The notes beneath the pieces were generated by a model that was not told the DNA's origin, did no database searches, and saw nothing but the letters and a program-made list of their open reading frames with translations. From positions 1-64,000 of the forward strand of contig NZ_KB893178.1 in NCBI RefSeq assembly GCF_000374025.1: 64,000 nt of DNA, written 5' to 3'. The stretch's first letter is position 1, and every line of letters begins with the position of its first letter. A program made the position numbers and the translations under genes. Shown piece after piece: positions 40,954 to 50,346 of the stretch. The stretch comes from Spirosoma panaciterrae DSM 21099. Lineage in GTDB: Bacteria; Bacteroidota; Bacteroidia; Cytophagales; Spirosomataceae.

Positions 40954-43356
40954 TTAGTTCCTGCCAGTGCCTTGTCGGGCTGGGGGCGGAGTGGTCTGCT
41001 TCTGTTGTTGCATAGGGTTAGGGCCCTGTGGACCAAAGCCGCGTTGCTTGAACAACTGAAAACGCGTGGGCTGCGATACCCTTGGGAACGAGTTGTTCTC
41101 AGTGTCAATATCCGCAATTTCCTGGAATGGATCGAGTGTCCATTGCTTCACCTTTTTATTGGTCGCAATGACTTTTTTGACCGACACATCGTTAAAACGC
41201 CAGATTTCGGCCGGGAATCGGGCTACTGAATCGGTGCCATCCTCAAACTCCATCCGAATGATAACGGGCATTGGCAAACCACCTTTGTTCTTCAGCGATA
41301 AGGTATAGTAGTTTGTACCCGCGCTTTTTTCGAGTGTAGCCCGTTCCGATTCACTAAGCGTAGCCAGGTAATCCTGATACTTCTTCTTGTCGTTTTCCGT
41401 TACGGCATACGGATCGTAGCTATTGTAAAAATCTTTCATCGTCGAATCCTTCGCCACCACGGTTTCAGCTTTCGTAGCGGCATCCCGCTGTTTGCTGATG
41501 GTGCCCGCCCGACGCATGGCCTCTTCTTTAGCGGCTGCTTTGGTCGCTACCGGATCGCCCGAATCAACCTGAAACCAATCGACTTCAACCAGGTCCTGGT
41601 CAACGGGTTCAACGCCATAGAACCAGCCTTTCCAGAACCAGTCCAGATCGACGCCCGACGCATCTTCCAGCGTCCGGAAAAAGTCGGCAGGCTCGGGTGT
41701 TTTGAACGCCCAACGACGTGCGTACTCTTTGAAGGCGTAGTCGAACAGTTCGCGGCCCATCACTGTTTCGCGCAGGATGTTGAGGGCGGTGGCAGGTTTG
41801 GCATACGCATTGGGTCCCAGGCTGATTACGTTATCCGACGAGGTCATGATGGGCGACAGTACCGACTTATCTGATTTCATATAATCGGTAATATATTGCG
41901 GCTCACCCCGACGGCTTGGGAAATCATAATCCCATTCTTTTTCAGCCAGATACTGGCAGAAGGTGTTTAAGCCTTCGTCCATCCAAGTCCACTGCCGTTC
42001 GTCGGAGTTGACGATCATTGGAAAGAAATTGTGCCCCACTTCATGGATAATTACCCCGATCATGCCCGCTTTGGTTTGTGCCGAGTAAGTACCATCGGGT
42101 TCGGGACGGCCGCCATTGAACGAAATCATTGGGTACTCCATACCGCCACCGGCTGTAGCATGACACGAGATAGCTACCGGATACGGATATTTGATGGTTC
42201 GGTTACCATATGATTTGAGGGTGTGCTCAACAACTCGGGTTGAATACTGGCCCCAGAGCGGATTGCCCTCTTTCGAGTAAAATGACATACTCCAGATTTT
42301 GTGACCGTCGCCATAAACATCCGTTTGCATGGCATCCCAGATAAATTTACGACTGCTGGCAAAGGCAAAGTCACGCACATTCTGCGCGGCAAACACCCAG
42401 GTCTTTTTCGCTTTTGTATCGCCCGGCTTGGCTTTTTCAGCCGCTTCGGCTTCGGCCTGGGTTACGATAACAACTGGTGTTTTTGACGTGGCCGCCTGCG
42501 CCAGGCGTTTTTGCTGGGTTGCACTCAGGACCTGCTTGTAGTTCTGGCACTCCCCCGTAGCCCCAATCACATGGTCGCTGGGAGCGGTGATGGCTACCTT
42601 ATAGTTTCCAAAGATGAGTGTAAACTCGCCCTGACCCAGAAACTGCTTGTTTTGCCAACCCGTCACATCGCTGTAGGAGCAAAGGCGGGGGAACCAGTGG
42701 GCGATGAAATAGTTATAGTTGCCATCTTTCGGAAAAAACTCCATGCCGCTCCGACCGTAATATTCGGTAACGAAGTAGTTCCAGTCGACGTTGAACGAAT
42801 AGGTGCCTCCGGGTTTCAGAGCCGTAGGCAGATCGATCCGCATCATCGTTTGGTTGATGGTGTATTTCAGATTAGTACCTGTCTTCGCATCTTTAACCGC
42901 CGTGATTTTATAGCCGTACTTGTCGCTAGCCTGCTGCTGACTGCGCTCACGAACCGAAGTAAGGTTCTGCAACTGGGTAAAACTCATACCACTTTCGCTG
43001 ACGCCACCTGTACGGGTTATGCTGCCCGTTGATCCTTTGGCAAATAAGTTTTGATCGAGTTGCAACCAGATGAAAGGTAGTTCGTCGGTCGAATTGTTGT
43101 GATAAGTAACCGTTTCTGAACCAATAATTTTCTGGTTAGCATCGTCAAGTTCGACCTTGATGTCGTAATCGGCGCGGTTCTGAAAATAGTCCTTGCCGGG
43201 GGCACCTGCGGCCGTACGGAACGTGTTGGGCGTAGGCAACATGGGCCCAAGTTGCTCAAAACGATTGTTGGCGTTTTGTGTTGATGGAGCCGGAGCCTGG
43301 GCAAACAGTGTGGCCGACCAAAGGGTGAACCCGACTGCTACCATTACTTTTTTCAT
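40954..43356 (-). CDS. M1-family metallopeptidase (downstream paralogue)
   Basis: The 800-residue product has a signal peptide (MKKVMVAVGFTLWSATLFAQ) and an N-terminal beta domain with YHNNSTDELPFIWLQLDQN. The exopeptidase-type block is AGGGMEYPMISFNGG. The zinc site HEVGHNFFPMIVNSDERQWTWMDEGLN, near residue 438, is HExxH with the third ligand Glu 19 residues later. The catalytic domain ends with LDWFWKGWFYGVEP, and a proline/glutamine-rich tail closes the protein. It should remove N-terminal residues from peptides in the periplasm or outside. It follows the second paralogue by 25 bp and is probably co-transcribed with it. Confidence 0.88.
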   Translation of the reverse strand: MKKVMVAVGFTLWSATLFAQAPAPSTQNANNRFEQLGPMLPTPNTFRTAAGAPGKDYFQNRADYDIKVELDDANQKIIGSETVTYHNNSTDELPFIWLQLDQNLFAKGSTGSITRTGGVSESGMSFTQLQNLTSVRERSQQQASDKYGYKITAVKDAKTGTNLKYTINQTMMRIDLPTALKPGGTYSFNVDWNYFVTEYYGRSGMEFFPKDGNYNYFIAHWFPRLCSYSDVTGWQNKQFLGQGEFTLIFGNYKVAITAPSDHVIGATGECQNYKQVLSATQQKRLAQAATSKTPVVIVTQAEAEAAEKAKPGDTKAKKTWVFAAQNVRDFAFASSRKFIWDAMQTDVYGDGHKIWSMSFYSKEGNPLWGQYSTRVVEHTLKSYGNRTIKYPYPVAISCHATAGGGMEYPMISFNGGRPEPDGTYSAQTKAGMIGVIIHEVGHNFFPMIVNSDERQWTWMDEGLNTFCQYLAEKEWDYDFPSRRGEPQYITDYMKSDKSVLSPIMTSSDNVISLGPNAYAKPATALNILRETVMGRELFDYAFKEYARRWAFKTPEPADFFRTLEDASGVDLDWFWKGWFYGVEPVDQDLVEVDWFQVDSGDPVATKAAAKEEAMRRAGTISKQRDAATKAETVVAKDSTMKDFYNSYDPYAVTENDKKKYQDYLATLSESERATLEKSAGTNYYTLSLKNKGGLPMPVIIRMEFEDGTDSVARFPAEIWRFNDVSVKKVIATNKKVKQWTLDPFQEIADIDTENNSFPRVSQPTRFQLFKQRGFGPQGPNPMQQQKQTTPPPARQGTGRN

Positions 43357-43381
43357 AGGATGCTTAGGTTAATAGAGATGA

Positions 43382-45772
43382 TTAATTTCGGCCACTGCCT
43401 TGCCGGGCAGGAGATGACTGACGCTGTTGTTGCATTGGATTCTGTCCGGCGGCTGCTCCTGGCCCTTGCCGTTGCTTGAAGAGCTGGAAGCGGGTGGGCC
43501 GGGCTACCCGGGGGAATGAATTGTCTTCTGTGTTAATATCCGCAATTTCGTAGAATGGATCGAGTGTCCATTGCTTTACCTTTTTACTGGTCGCAATGAC
43601 TTTTTTGACCGACACATCGTTGAAGCGCCAGATTTCGGCTGGAAAGCGAGCTACCGAATCGGTGCCGTCTTCAAACTCCATTCGTACAATCACGGGCATC
43701 GGTAGCCCTCCTTTGTTCTGTAGCGACAGGGTGTAGAAGTTTGTACCTGCTTCGGCCAATAAACGTTCTTCGGCCGTCAGCGTAGCCAGATAGTCCTGGT
43801 ACTTTTTCCGGTCCTGATCGGTTACAGCGTAGGGGTCGTATCGGTTGTAGAAGTCACGCATGGTGCTGTCCTGTGATACAACTGTCTGGTCTTTGCTGAG
43901 TGCGTCCCGTTGTTTGCTGATCGTATTGAGTTTGCGCTGGGCTTCCTTGCGCGCTTCGGTTTTAGAAATTTCCGGATTTTGAGAGTCGGCCTGGAACCAG
44001 TCGACTTTTACTAACGATTGATCGACTGGTTGTACTCCATAGAACCAGCCTTTCCAGAACCAGTCCAGATCAACGCCCGATGCATCTTCCAGCGTCCGGA
44101 AAAAGTCGGCCGGTTCAGGGCTTTTGAACGCCCAACGACGTGCGTACTCCTTGAAGGCGTAATCGAACAGTTCACGACCCATTACCGTTTCACGCAGGAT
44201 ATTCAGACCCGTAGCGGGCTTCGTATAGGCATTTGGCCCGAACGTATTCCGGGAAATGTTGTCCGAGCTACTCATAATGGGCACCTGCTGGGTCGAATCG
44301 AGCTGCATGTAGGGTACAATGTACTGTGGATCAATGCCATGCGCCGGGAAGTTGGCGTCCCATTCGAGGCAGGCCAGCCCTTCCAGAAAGCTGTTCAATC
44401 CTTCGTCCATCCACGACCATTGCCGTTCGTCGGAGTTCACGATCATCGGGAAAAAGTTATGGCCTACTTCGTGAATAACCACCGAGATCAGGAAGTTTTT
44501 GGTGCCTTCCGAATACGTACCATCCTCGAGCGGCCGGGCTCCGTTGAAGCTAATCATCGGATATTCCATACCGCCAACCGGACCGTGAACCGAGTACGCT
44601 ACCGGATACGGATAGGCAATTGTCCGGCTCGAATACGAACGCAACGTATGAGCCACAAGCCGGGTCGAATACTGTCCCCAGAGCGGGTTAGCTTCTTTCG
44701 GATAAAGCGACATGGCCCACACCCGTTTGCCTTCTACGTTGGGTTGCAAAGCGTCCCAGATGAACTTGCGGCTGCTGGCAAACGAAAAGTCACGCACATT
44801 ATCGGCTTTGTAAATCCAGGTTTTATTACCCGTTGGTTTGCCTTTTTCAGCAGCCTGAGCTTCGGCCTGCGTAACAATGAGTACCGGGTTCTCTCCTGGT
44901 TTATCGCCTTTGCCCTTGGCTTCGTTCCAGCGCTTTTGCTGCGTAGCGGTCAATACCTGCGTCGGATTCTGGAGTTCGCCGGTAGCGCCAACAATATGGT
45001 CGTTTGGTACGGTCAGGGCCACTTTATAATTGCCGAAGATCAGCGTGAATTCCCCTGTTCCCAGAAACTGCTTGTTCTGCCAGCCAGTTACGTCGCTGTA
45101 GGCGCAAAGGCGAGGGAACCACTGAGCAATTTCGTAAATGTAGTTGCCATCGGCTGGGAAAAACTCATAGCCCGAACGGGCACCGACAGCCTTGACGTCC
45201 ACAATTTTAAAATTCCAGTCGATGGAAAAGCTTACCGATTTGCCGGGAGCAACCGGCTGGGACAGGTCAATCCGCATCATCGTCTGGTTGATGGTATACC
45301 GAAGCGGTTTGCCTGCCGCATCACGCACCGAGGTGATCTTATGGCCGTAGTCTTTCGTAGCTAAATCGCCCCCCTGGTTAAGCTGCTGGAACGACATACC
45401 CCGGTCCGAATTAATGCTGTTTGTCCGCGAGGAATTGCCAATGGCGTCGGGCCGAAACAGGTTCTGATCGAGCTGTAGCCACAGGTAGGGCAGAACATCG
45501 CTCGAATTGTTGTGGTAAGTAATGGTTTCGGAGCCGGTTATCTTCTGAGCAGCGTCGTCAAGGGTCGCTTTGATGTCGTAATCAGCGCGGTTCTGGAAAT
45601 AGTCTTTTCCAGGAGCACCAGAGGCTGTGCGAAATGTATTTGGAGTGGGCAGTAATGGGCCGAGTTGCTCAAAGCGGTTGTTAGCATGCTGGGTGCTTGG
45701 GGCCGTCGGTTGGGCCCAGGCAAATCCGGCCGAAATCGCTAAAGCCGAAATCAGCAAAATTATCTTTTGCAT
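43382..45772 (-). CDS. M1-family metallopeptidase (upstream paralogue)
   Basis: The 796-residue protein is very similar to its neighbour from signal peptide to tail. It has MQKIILLISALAISAGFAWAQ, GPVGGMEYPMISFNGA, HEVGHNFFPMIVNSDERQWSWMDEGLN and LDWFWKGWFYGVQP. Near the N terminus the segment KDYFQNRADYDIKATLDDAAQKITGSETITYHNNSSD is nearly the same in both. It is a tandem duplication in which both zinc sites are preserved. The differences lie mostly in surface loops, such as a shorter linker before the zinc domain. It is the first of the two genes in transcription order. Confidence 0.88.
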   Translation of the reverse strand: MQKIILLISALAISAGFAWAQPTAPSTQHANNRFEQLGPLLPTPNTFRTASGAPGKDYFQNRADYDIKATLDDAAQKITGSETITYHNNSSDVLPYLWLQLDQNLFRPDAIGNSSRTNSINSDRGMSFQQLNQGGDLATKDYGHKITSVRDAAGKPLRYTINQTMMRIDLSQPVAPGKSVSFSIDWNFKIVDVKAVGARSGYEFFPADGNYIYEIAQWFPRLCAYSDVTGWQNKQFLGTGEFTLIFGNYKVALTVPNDHIVGATGELQNPTQVLTATQQKRWNEAKGKGDKPGENPVLIVTQAEAQAAEKGKPTGNKTWIYKADNVRDFSFASSRKFIWDALQPNVEGKRVWAMSLYPKEANPLWGQYSTRLVAHTLRSYSSRTIAYPYPVAYSVHGPVGGMEYPMISFNGARPLEDGTYSEGTKNFLISVVIHEVGHNFFPMIVNSDERQWSWMDEGLNSFLEGLACLEWDANFPAHGIDPQYIVPYMQLDSTQQVPIMSSSDNISRNTFGPNAYTKPATGLNILRETVMGRELFDYAFKEYARRWAFKSPEPADFFRTLEDASGVDLDWFWKGWFYGVQPVDQSLVKVDWFQADSQNPEISKTEARKEAQRKLNTISKQRDALSKDQTVVSQDSTMRDFYNRYDPYAVTDQDRKKYQDYLATLTAEERLLAEAGTNFYTLSLQNKGGLPMPVIVRMEFEDGTDSVARFPAEIWRFNDVSVKKVIATSKKVKQWTLDPFYEIADINTEDNSFPRVARPTRFQLFKQRQGPGAAAGQNPMQQQRQSSPARQGSGRN

Positions 45773-45992
45773 CCGTTTATTTTTAGTTGTTGATAGCAGT
45801 GGTAAAATTAAGAAAAAACTAACACTTGGCTATCAAGGAGCCAATGTAGCACAGGAACTTCTCCTATTTTAATGGCAGTTGAGAGGCATAAAACATCGTA
45901 TTAATACTTAGCAAGATTCGTCAAAGGGTTGTTTCTTAACCTTGATATATGTTAAATTGCAGGTAACCTCTTTGACTGTACCTGCTTAAAAG

Positions 45993-47402
45993 ATGCTTTT
46001 TACCAGCTTTGATTTTTTTGTTCTGGTAGTTATCACCTTTGTTCTCTATTATTTACCGCTACTGAATCGGTGGCAGGTACTGATTCTTATACTGGCCAGT
46101 TTGGTATTTTATTCGGTCAATCAGGCGAATCTACTCTGGCTGCTGCTGCTTTCGGTAAGTATCAACATCGTATCGAGCTATTGCGTCATATATGGACGGG
46201 CTGATTTACGCCGATTTCATGCCATTTGGGGTGTAGTAGCCAACCTGAGTATTCTCTGCTTTTTCAAATACGGACCATTACTAAGTCGCACGTTTTTACC
46301 TGCCGATACATCATTGGCTCAAACGCTGGTAGCCTTACCATTACCCGTAGGTATTTCGTTTTTTACCTTTCAGGGTATAAGCCTCGTAGTTGATACGTAC
46401 CGATACCGGGATGTACCTACGTTTCGGTCATTGATTGTTCGGAATTGGGTAAAGCATGCACAAAACGTCTTTTTTTTCAAGGCGTTTTTTCCTCAGCTTG
46501 TTTCCGGGCCGATTGTAAAGGCACACTTTTTTCTTCCTCAAATCAGCCGTAAATATCTTTCCGACATTAAATGGGATGCGTGCTTTCGAGCCTTGGTTGT
46601 CGGATACTTTTTAAAAACGGTAGTTGCCGATAACCTGAAAGATTATACCGCCCTCATCGTCTATCCGTATTTCGAGGGCTATTCATCGCTCACACTGGTT
46701 GGCTTACTCTTCGGATATTCAATGCAAATCTTTGCTGATTTTGCTGGTTATTCACTGATTGCCATTGGGCTGGCCGGATTGTTTGGGTATGATTTCCCAA
46801 TCAACTTCAATTTCCCTTATATAGCCACTTCGTTTTCCGACTTTTGGCGACGCTGGCACATTTCCCTGTCGAGTTTTCTGCGTGAATATCTGTATATACC
46901 CTTAGGGGGAAATCGGCATGGGGCTTTTCGAACCTATCTGAATCTGATGCTGACCATGGTATTGGGCGGACTTTGGCATGGGGCGGCCTGGAGTTATGCG
47001 GTCTGGGGATTTGCACATGGGCTGGCGCTGGCAGTTGAGCGGTTTGTTGATCATCGATTGGCCTCCAGGCCGGGATCTATGGCACAGATCGGTCGTGGAA
47101 TAGTGGTATTTGGCTATGTGACCCTATTGTGGCTACTCTTTAAACTGCCAGATTTTAACCACGTAATCGCTTATTGCCAGGCACTGGTGAATAATGTTCA
47201 CAAGCCCCACGATATGCGGGCGTTGAGTTTGATCGCTCTGTATTCTCTGCCCGTCATTGTATACCATATGCATTATGTGTTGCGGGAGCAAGCGGCTCTC
47301 TATAGGCCTGTTGCCTGGGAGTTCGTGGGGTATGGGCTTATGCTTTTCCTGGTGATTACGAATGCGGGGTCGGAAGGTGTGTTTATTTATTTTCAATTCT
47401 AA
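45993..47402 (+). CDS. MBOAT-family O-acyltransferase (AlgI-like)
   Basis: The 469-residue polytopic protein starts MLFTSFDFFVLVVITFVLYYLPL, typical of AlgI-like members. It has FFKAFFPQLVSGPIVKAHFFLPQ, FADFAGYSLIAIGLAGLFGYDFPINFNFPYIATSFSDFWRRWHISLSSFLREYLYIPLGGNR and the histidine block GGLWHGAAWSYAVWGFAHG. This is the core MBOAT active site. These enzymes move an acyl group across the inner membrane to acetylate exported polysaccharides. The stop codon overlaps the next gene's start (TAATG), so the two proteins are made together. Confidence 0.92.
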   Translation: MLFTSFDFFVLVVITFVLYYLPLLNRWQVLILILASLVFYSVNQANLLWLLLLSVSINIVSSYCVIYGRADLRRFHAIWGVVANLSILCFFKYGPLLSRTFLPADTSLAQTLVALPLPVGISFFTFQGISLVVDTYRYRDVPTFRSLIVRNWVKHAQNVFFFKAFFPQLVSGPIVKAHFFLPQISRKYLSDIKWDACFRALVVGYFLKTVVADNLKDYTALIVYPYFEGYSSLTLVGLLFGYSMQIFADFAGYSLIAIGLAGLFGYDFPINFNFPYIATSFSDFWRRWHISLSSFLREYLYIPLGGNRHGAFRTYLNLMLTMVLGGLWHGAAWSYAVWGFAHGLALAVERFVDHRLASRPGSMAQIGRGIVVFGYVTLLWLLFKLPDFNHVIAYCQALVNNVHKPHDMRALSLIALYSLPVIVYHMHYVLREQAALYRPVAWEFVGYGLMLFLVITNAGSEGVFIYFQF

Positions 47403-48274
47403 TGGTTCGGAAGGCCGTTCTCACAACATTACTTCTTCTACTGCTTTACAGTCTGTTTATTTATGCCTTTCAGGGACAGATCCATCGCACGGGCCTGACC
47501 GTCCAGCAGAATAATATCGTCAAGGCCGAGGAGTTCCTTTACGAAAATGGCCAGAAGGCCGATACCATTGTGGTGGGGTCGTCGATGAGTAACCGACTGC
47601 TGTTCGATAGTCTGCCCGGTCATTACTACAATCTGGCGCTTGAAGGGCTGTCGTCGGCCGATGGCCTTGGCCTGATCGTTCGGGCAAAGCATCGGCCACG
47701 ATTGGTCCTGATTGAAACCAATAGTATGGACCGTTTGCCCGATACGGCTTTTTCGGAGGCTTTAACCAAACCTGCCCTGAGTGTTATTCGGAAATACATG
47801 CCGCTGACCCGGTTGAAGTATCAGCCGGTAGGGGTTGTAAAAGCGTTGATTCGTGACTGGAGTGCTGAAAAGCGATCGACGGTCGAAACAGAAACAATCG
47901 ATACCTCATTCGTATCCAAATTGATCCAGGCCCGGCTGATTGACATGAACCGGATTCCGCCGGAGAACGAAATGCAGGCGAAGATCGATGTGTCGGCTGC
48001 CTATATCAAAAGCTTGCAGGCGTCTGGAACACAGGTGATTTTCTTCGAAATGCCGACCGATCCAAGAGTGCGGAATACCATTCTGTCGGGACGGGTTCGG
48101 AAACTGGTAGGATCAACGTTTCCGGAGTCTGCATACCCGTATGTCCAGTTCCCGGCTGATTTTTACCAAACAACCGATGGGGTTCACCTACCTTGGAGCG
48201 AATGTGCCCGGTACACGCGATACTTGTATACGCAGTTGAGCCAATCGTCGGTTCGGTTGACAGAAGTTCGCTAA
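47402..48274 (+). CDS. SGNH-type acetyltransferase partner of the MBOAT protein
   Basis: The 290-residue product has one N-terminal membrane helix (TLLLLLLYSLFIYAF). A periplasmic SGNH-like domain follows, with TIVVGSSMSNRLLFDSLPG near residue 58 (Ser in GSSMS), and a C-terminal TTDGVHLPWSECARY with the Asp-x-x-His pair. The pattern resembles the AlgJ/AlgX/PatB-type partner that receives the acetyl group from an MBOAT protein and passes it to the polysaccharide. Its start codon overlaps the MBOAT stop (TAATG), strong evidence for a two-component system. The polysaccharide is unknown. Confidence 0.7.
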   Translation: MVRKAVLTTLLLLLLYSLFIYAFQGQIHRTGLTVQQNNIVKAEEFLYENGQKADTIVVGSSMSNRLLFDSLPGHYYNLALEGLSSADGLGLIVRAKHRPRLVLIETNSMDRLPDTAFSEALTKPALSVIRKYMPLTRLKYQPVGVVKALIRDWSAEKRSTVETETIDTSFVSKLIQARLIDMNRIPPENEMQAKIDVSAAYIKSLQASGTQVIFFEMPTDPRVRNTILSGRVRKLVGSTFPESAYPYVQFPADFYQTTDGVHLPWSECARYTRYLYTQLSQSSVRLTEVR

Positions 48275-48279
48275 CAGGT

Positions 48280-48903
48280 TTATTTCCCCTGCATAAACTC
48301 ATGCAGATACTCGTTGTTGATGATGAGTGACAGGGCCATACCGGCCACTATACCCGACACAATGAGCACCCACCGCAATCGACGGCTTTTGACAATGTCG
48401 AGCAGGAAGTACGCTACCGCCAGTACAAGACTGACGATAACCAGTTGCCCAAGTTCAAGGCCGATATTGAAGGCCAGCAAGGGTTGGACGATGTTGGCCT
48501 CCCGACCCAGTAAGCTGCGTAAGTAGTTGGAAAAGCCCATTCCATGAATGAGTCCGAAGGATAAGGCCAGTACGTAACGCCCAATCTGACCGGACGATTG
48601 ACTAATGACCGGACCGCGCGGCTTGGATTCCCGAAAGAAGAAATTCGTAATGGCGGTGATCAGAATGGTAATCGGGATCAGCAATTCAATCAGCTCAGTT
48701 TTGTACTTAATGAGCTGTAGGGTAGCCAGAGCGAGCGTAATAGAGTGACCAATGGTAAAAGCCGTAACCAGGATCAGCACCTGGCGCCACTGCTGAATCG
48801 TATAAACGGCACACAGGGCAATAACGAAAAGAATGTGGTCGTACCCACTTGGGTCGGTAATGTGATCGAATCCTAGGCGGAGGTAGATCAGAAAGTCTTC
48901 CAT
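48280..48903 (-). CDS. HupE/UreJ-family membrane protein
   Basis: The 207-residue protein has six or so helices. The family block LRLGFDHITDPSGYDHILFVIALCAVYTIQQW is at the start, and TAFTIGHSITLALATL, LSFGLIHGMGFSNYL and NIGLELGQLVIV follow. HupE and UreJ proteins carry nickel or cobalt across membranes or occur as secondary transporters. Here it is not next to urease or hydrogenase genes, so the metal is only a guess. Three bases separate its start codon from the stop of the carbonic anhydrase gene on the same strand. Confidence 0.82.
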   Translation of the reverse strand: MEDFLIYLRLGFDHITDPSGYDHILFVIALCAVYTIQQWRQVLILVTAFTIGHSITLALATLQLIKYKTELIELLIPITILITAITNFFFRESKPRGPVISQSSGQIGRYVLALSFGLIHGMGFSNYLRSLLGREANIVQPLLAFNIGLELGQLVIVSLVLAVAYFLLDIVKSRRLRWVLIVSGIVAGMALSLIINNEYLHEFMQGK

Positions 48904-48905
48904 AA

Positions 48906-49418
48906 CTACTCGTTAAACCATTGGGCGTACATGACGTAATTGTTGGCTGTCCGCTTGAAAATTTCGGCTTGCTCGGGCGAAACGGCTTTCAGAAAACGAG
49001 CCGGATTGCCTGCATAAATCGAGCCGGGCGGGATGATTGTATTTTGCGTAACGATAGCACCTGCCGCCACAATACTGCCCTCACCAACAACTGCACCGTC
49101 CATTACAATAGCGCCCATACCGATCAATACGTTATCTTCCAGCGTACAGCCGTGTACAATGGCATTATGGGCAATGGATACATAATTGCCAATCGTCGTT
49201 TTGAAACGTTGGTAGGTACAATGGATAACAGCCCCATCCTGAATATTGGTCCGGTCGCCAATCGTAATTGAATTGACATCGCCCCGCACTACCGCGTTGA
49301 ACCAGACCGTACAGTCGCGACCCATAACCACCTCGCCCACGATGGTCGCATTGTCGGCAAACCAGCAGTTTTCGCCAAACTGGGGCGTATTTCCCCGAAC
49401 AGATTTAATCAGTGCCAT
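48906..49418 (-). CDS. Gamma-class carbonic anhydrase-like protein
   Basis: This 170-residue left-handed beta-helix protein is built from hexapeptide repeats, for example VVGEVVMGRDCTVWFNAVVRGDVNSITIGDRTNIQDGAVIH. The three zinc histidines are visible in VIHCTYQ, SIAHNAIVHG. It also has the C-terminal YAGNPARFLKAVSPEQAEIF helix. Family members include true carbonic anhydrases and many proteins of uncertain activity. It precedes the HupE-like gene with a three-base gap, so the pair is an operon. A metal link is therefore possible. Confidence 0.88.
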   Translation of the reverse strand: MALIKSVRGNTPQFGENCWFADNATIVGEVVMGRDCTVWFNAVVRGDVNSITIGDRTNIQDGAVIHCTYQRFKTTIGNYVSIAHNAIVHGCTLEDNVLIGMGAIVMDGAVVGEGSIVAAGAIVTQNTIIPPGSIYAGNPARFLKAVSPEQAEIFKRTANNYVMYAQWFNE

Positions 49419-49464
49419 ATCGCAAAGATAATGGCTATCAGTTTTGTTCGACGAATGCGATCAT

Positions 49465-50079
49465 TTATACCGCATTAGCAGGCCAGTCAATGACAAAAGC
49501 CCCATAGTAGCCATGATGGCTCAGGCTAACCGGAATAACCGTTGGCTGGCCTGATGGTTGGGCAATGATCAATTCAGGAACGCCATCGTCCTGTTGGCTT
49601 AGGTAAATAGTGGCGTTGGGAGTGGATAATTTTCTGGAACAATACTGAAGTAGCTTTTGCCGGACCTGAGCCGATTGATACGAATGGTCTGTGCATTCGA
49701 GCGGGATAATGTGCTGGTAAAAATTAGAAGGATTGGCTACGGCAAAAGCGAAACTCGTTATATAGTTTGAAGTGAGTAGGGTTTTTGTCTGGTAAGTAAT
49801 TCCATAAAAAACGCTGCCTGTGGCTTCGGTTTCGGTTATAGATGTCAGTTGACAGCTAATTTTCTGGGGAGCGAAACAGCGTAGTCTGGTTTGACGGAAA
49901 GTAGCTTTGTAGGCACTTTCTTTCATGCTCCAGAGCATCCAGACTATCTGTTCGGGATTAGTTGCCGTATCGATAAGGTGTTGCTCCTGGAGGGTAAAAA
50001 TCTTTTGTATATAGCCTTTCCGCTGCCAGTTGCTTTCTGTTCGGGCGCGGGTTAGATCGACAATATCGTTGCCAATCAT
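49465..50079 (-). CDS. 4'-phosphopantetheinyl transferase of the polyketide operon
   Basis: The 204-residue protein has the Sfp/AcpS superfamily motifs IGNDIVDLTRAR at the start and WMLWSMKESAYKATFRQTRLRCFAPQ near residue 48. These bind magnesium and CoA. It transfers the phosphopantetheine arm from CoA to an acyl carrier protein. It overlaps the ACP gene by four bases (50076-50079), so the enzyme is likely to activate that ACP. It is the last gene of the eight-gene operon. Confidence 0.88.
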   Translation of the reverse strand: MIGNDIVDLTRARTESNWQRKGYIQKIFTLQEQHLIDTATNPEQIVWMLWSMKESAYKATFRQTRLRCFAPQKISCQLTSITETEATGSVFYGITYQTKTLLTSNYITSFAFAVANPSNFYQHIIPLECTDHSYQSAQVRQKLLQYCSRKLSTPNATIYLSQQDDGVPELIIAQPSGQPTVIPVSLSHHGYYGAFVIDWPANAV

Positions 50080-50333
50080 TTGGCTTCCAGTTTCTGCCTG
50101 ATAATGTCAATGGCCGAGCCAACCGTCAGCATTCGCTCCATCGACTCATTATCGATCTCAATATCATAGGCTTCTTCCACATCCAGCGCAATATCGACCA
50201 GATTGGCTGAGTTGATTTTCAGGTCTTTAATAAAATCGGTGTCTTCAGTCAGGTTCTGAAAAGCCTGTTCATCCTGAACGTAGGGCTTGACGATTGTCTT
50301 GAGGGTTGTAATGAGTTCGTCTTTGGTTTCCAT
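50076..50333 (-). CDS. Dedicated acyl carrier protein
   Basis: The 85-residue protein has four predicted helices and the phosphopantetheine serine at Ser42 in INSANLVDIALDVEEAYDIEI. The usual DSL motif is replaced by NSA, an uncommon variant that may tune recognition by its partner enzymes. It lies between the ketosynthase and the phosphopantetheinyl transferase genes, so it probably carries intermediates made by this operon rather than serving general fatty-acid synthesis. Confidence 0.88.
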   Translation of the reverse strand: METKDELITTLKTIVKPYVQDEQAFQNLTEDTDFIKDLKINSANLVDIALDVEEAYDIEIDNESMERMLTVGSAIDIIRQKLEAK

Positions 50334-50346
50334 AACAATCTGCGTT

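Noticed and set aside
44018-45364. 448-codon open frame on the plus strand
   Set aside because: It is antisense to the M1 metallopeptidase gene, whose frame carries signal peptide, zinc site and family blocks. The translated product has no family features.
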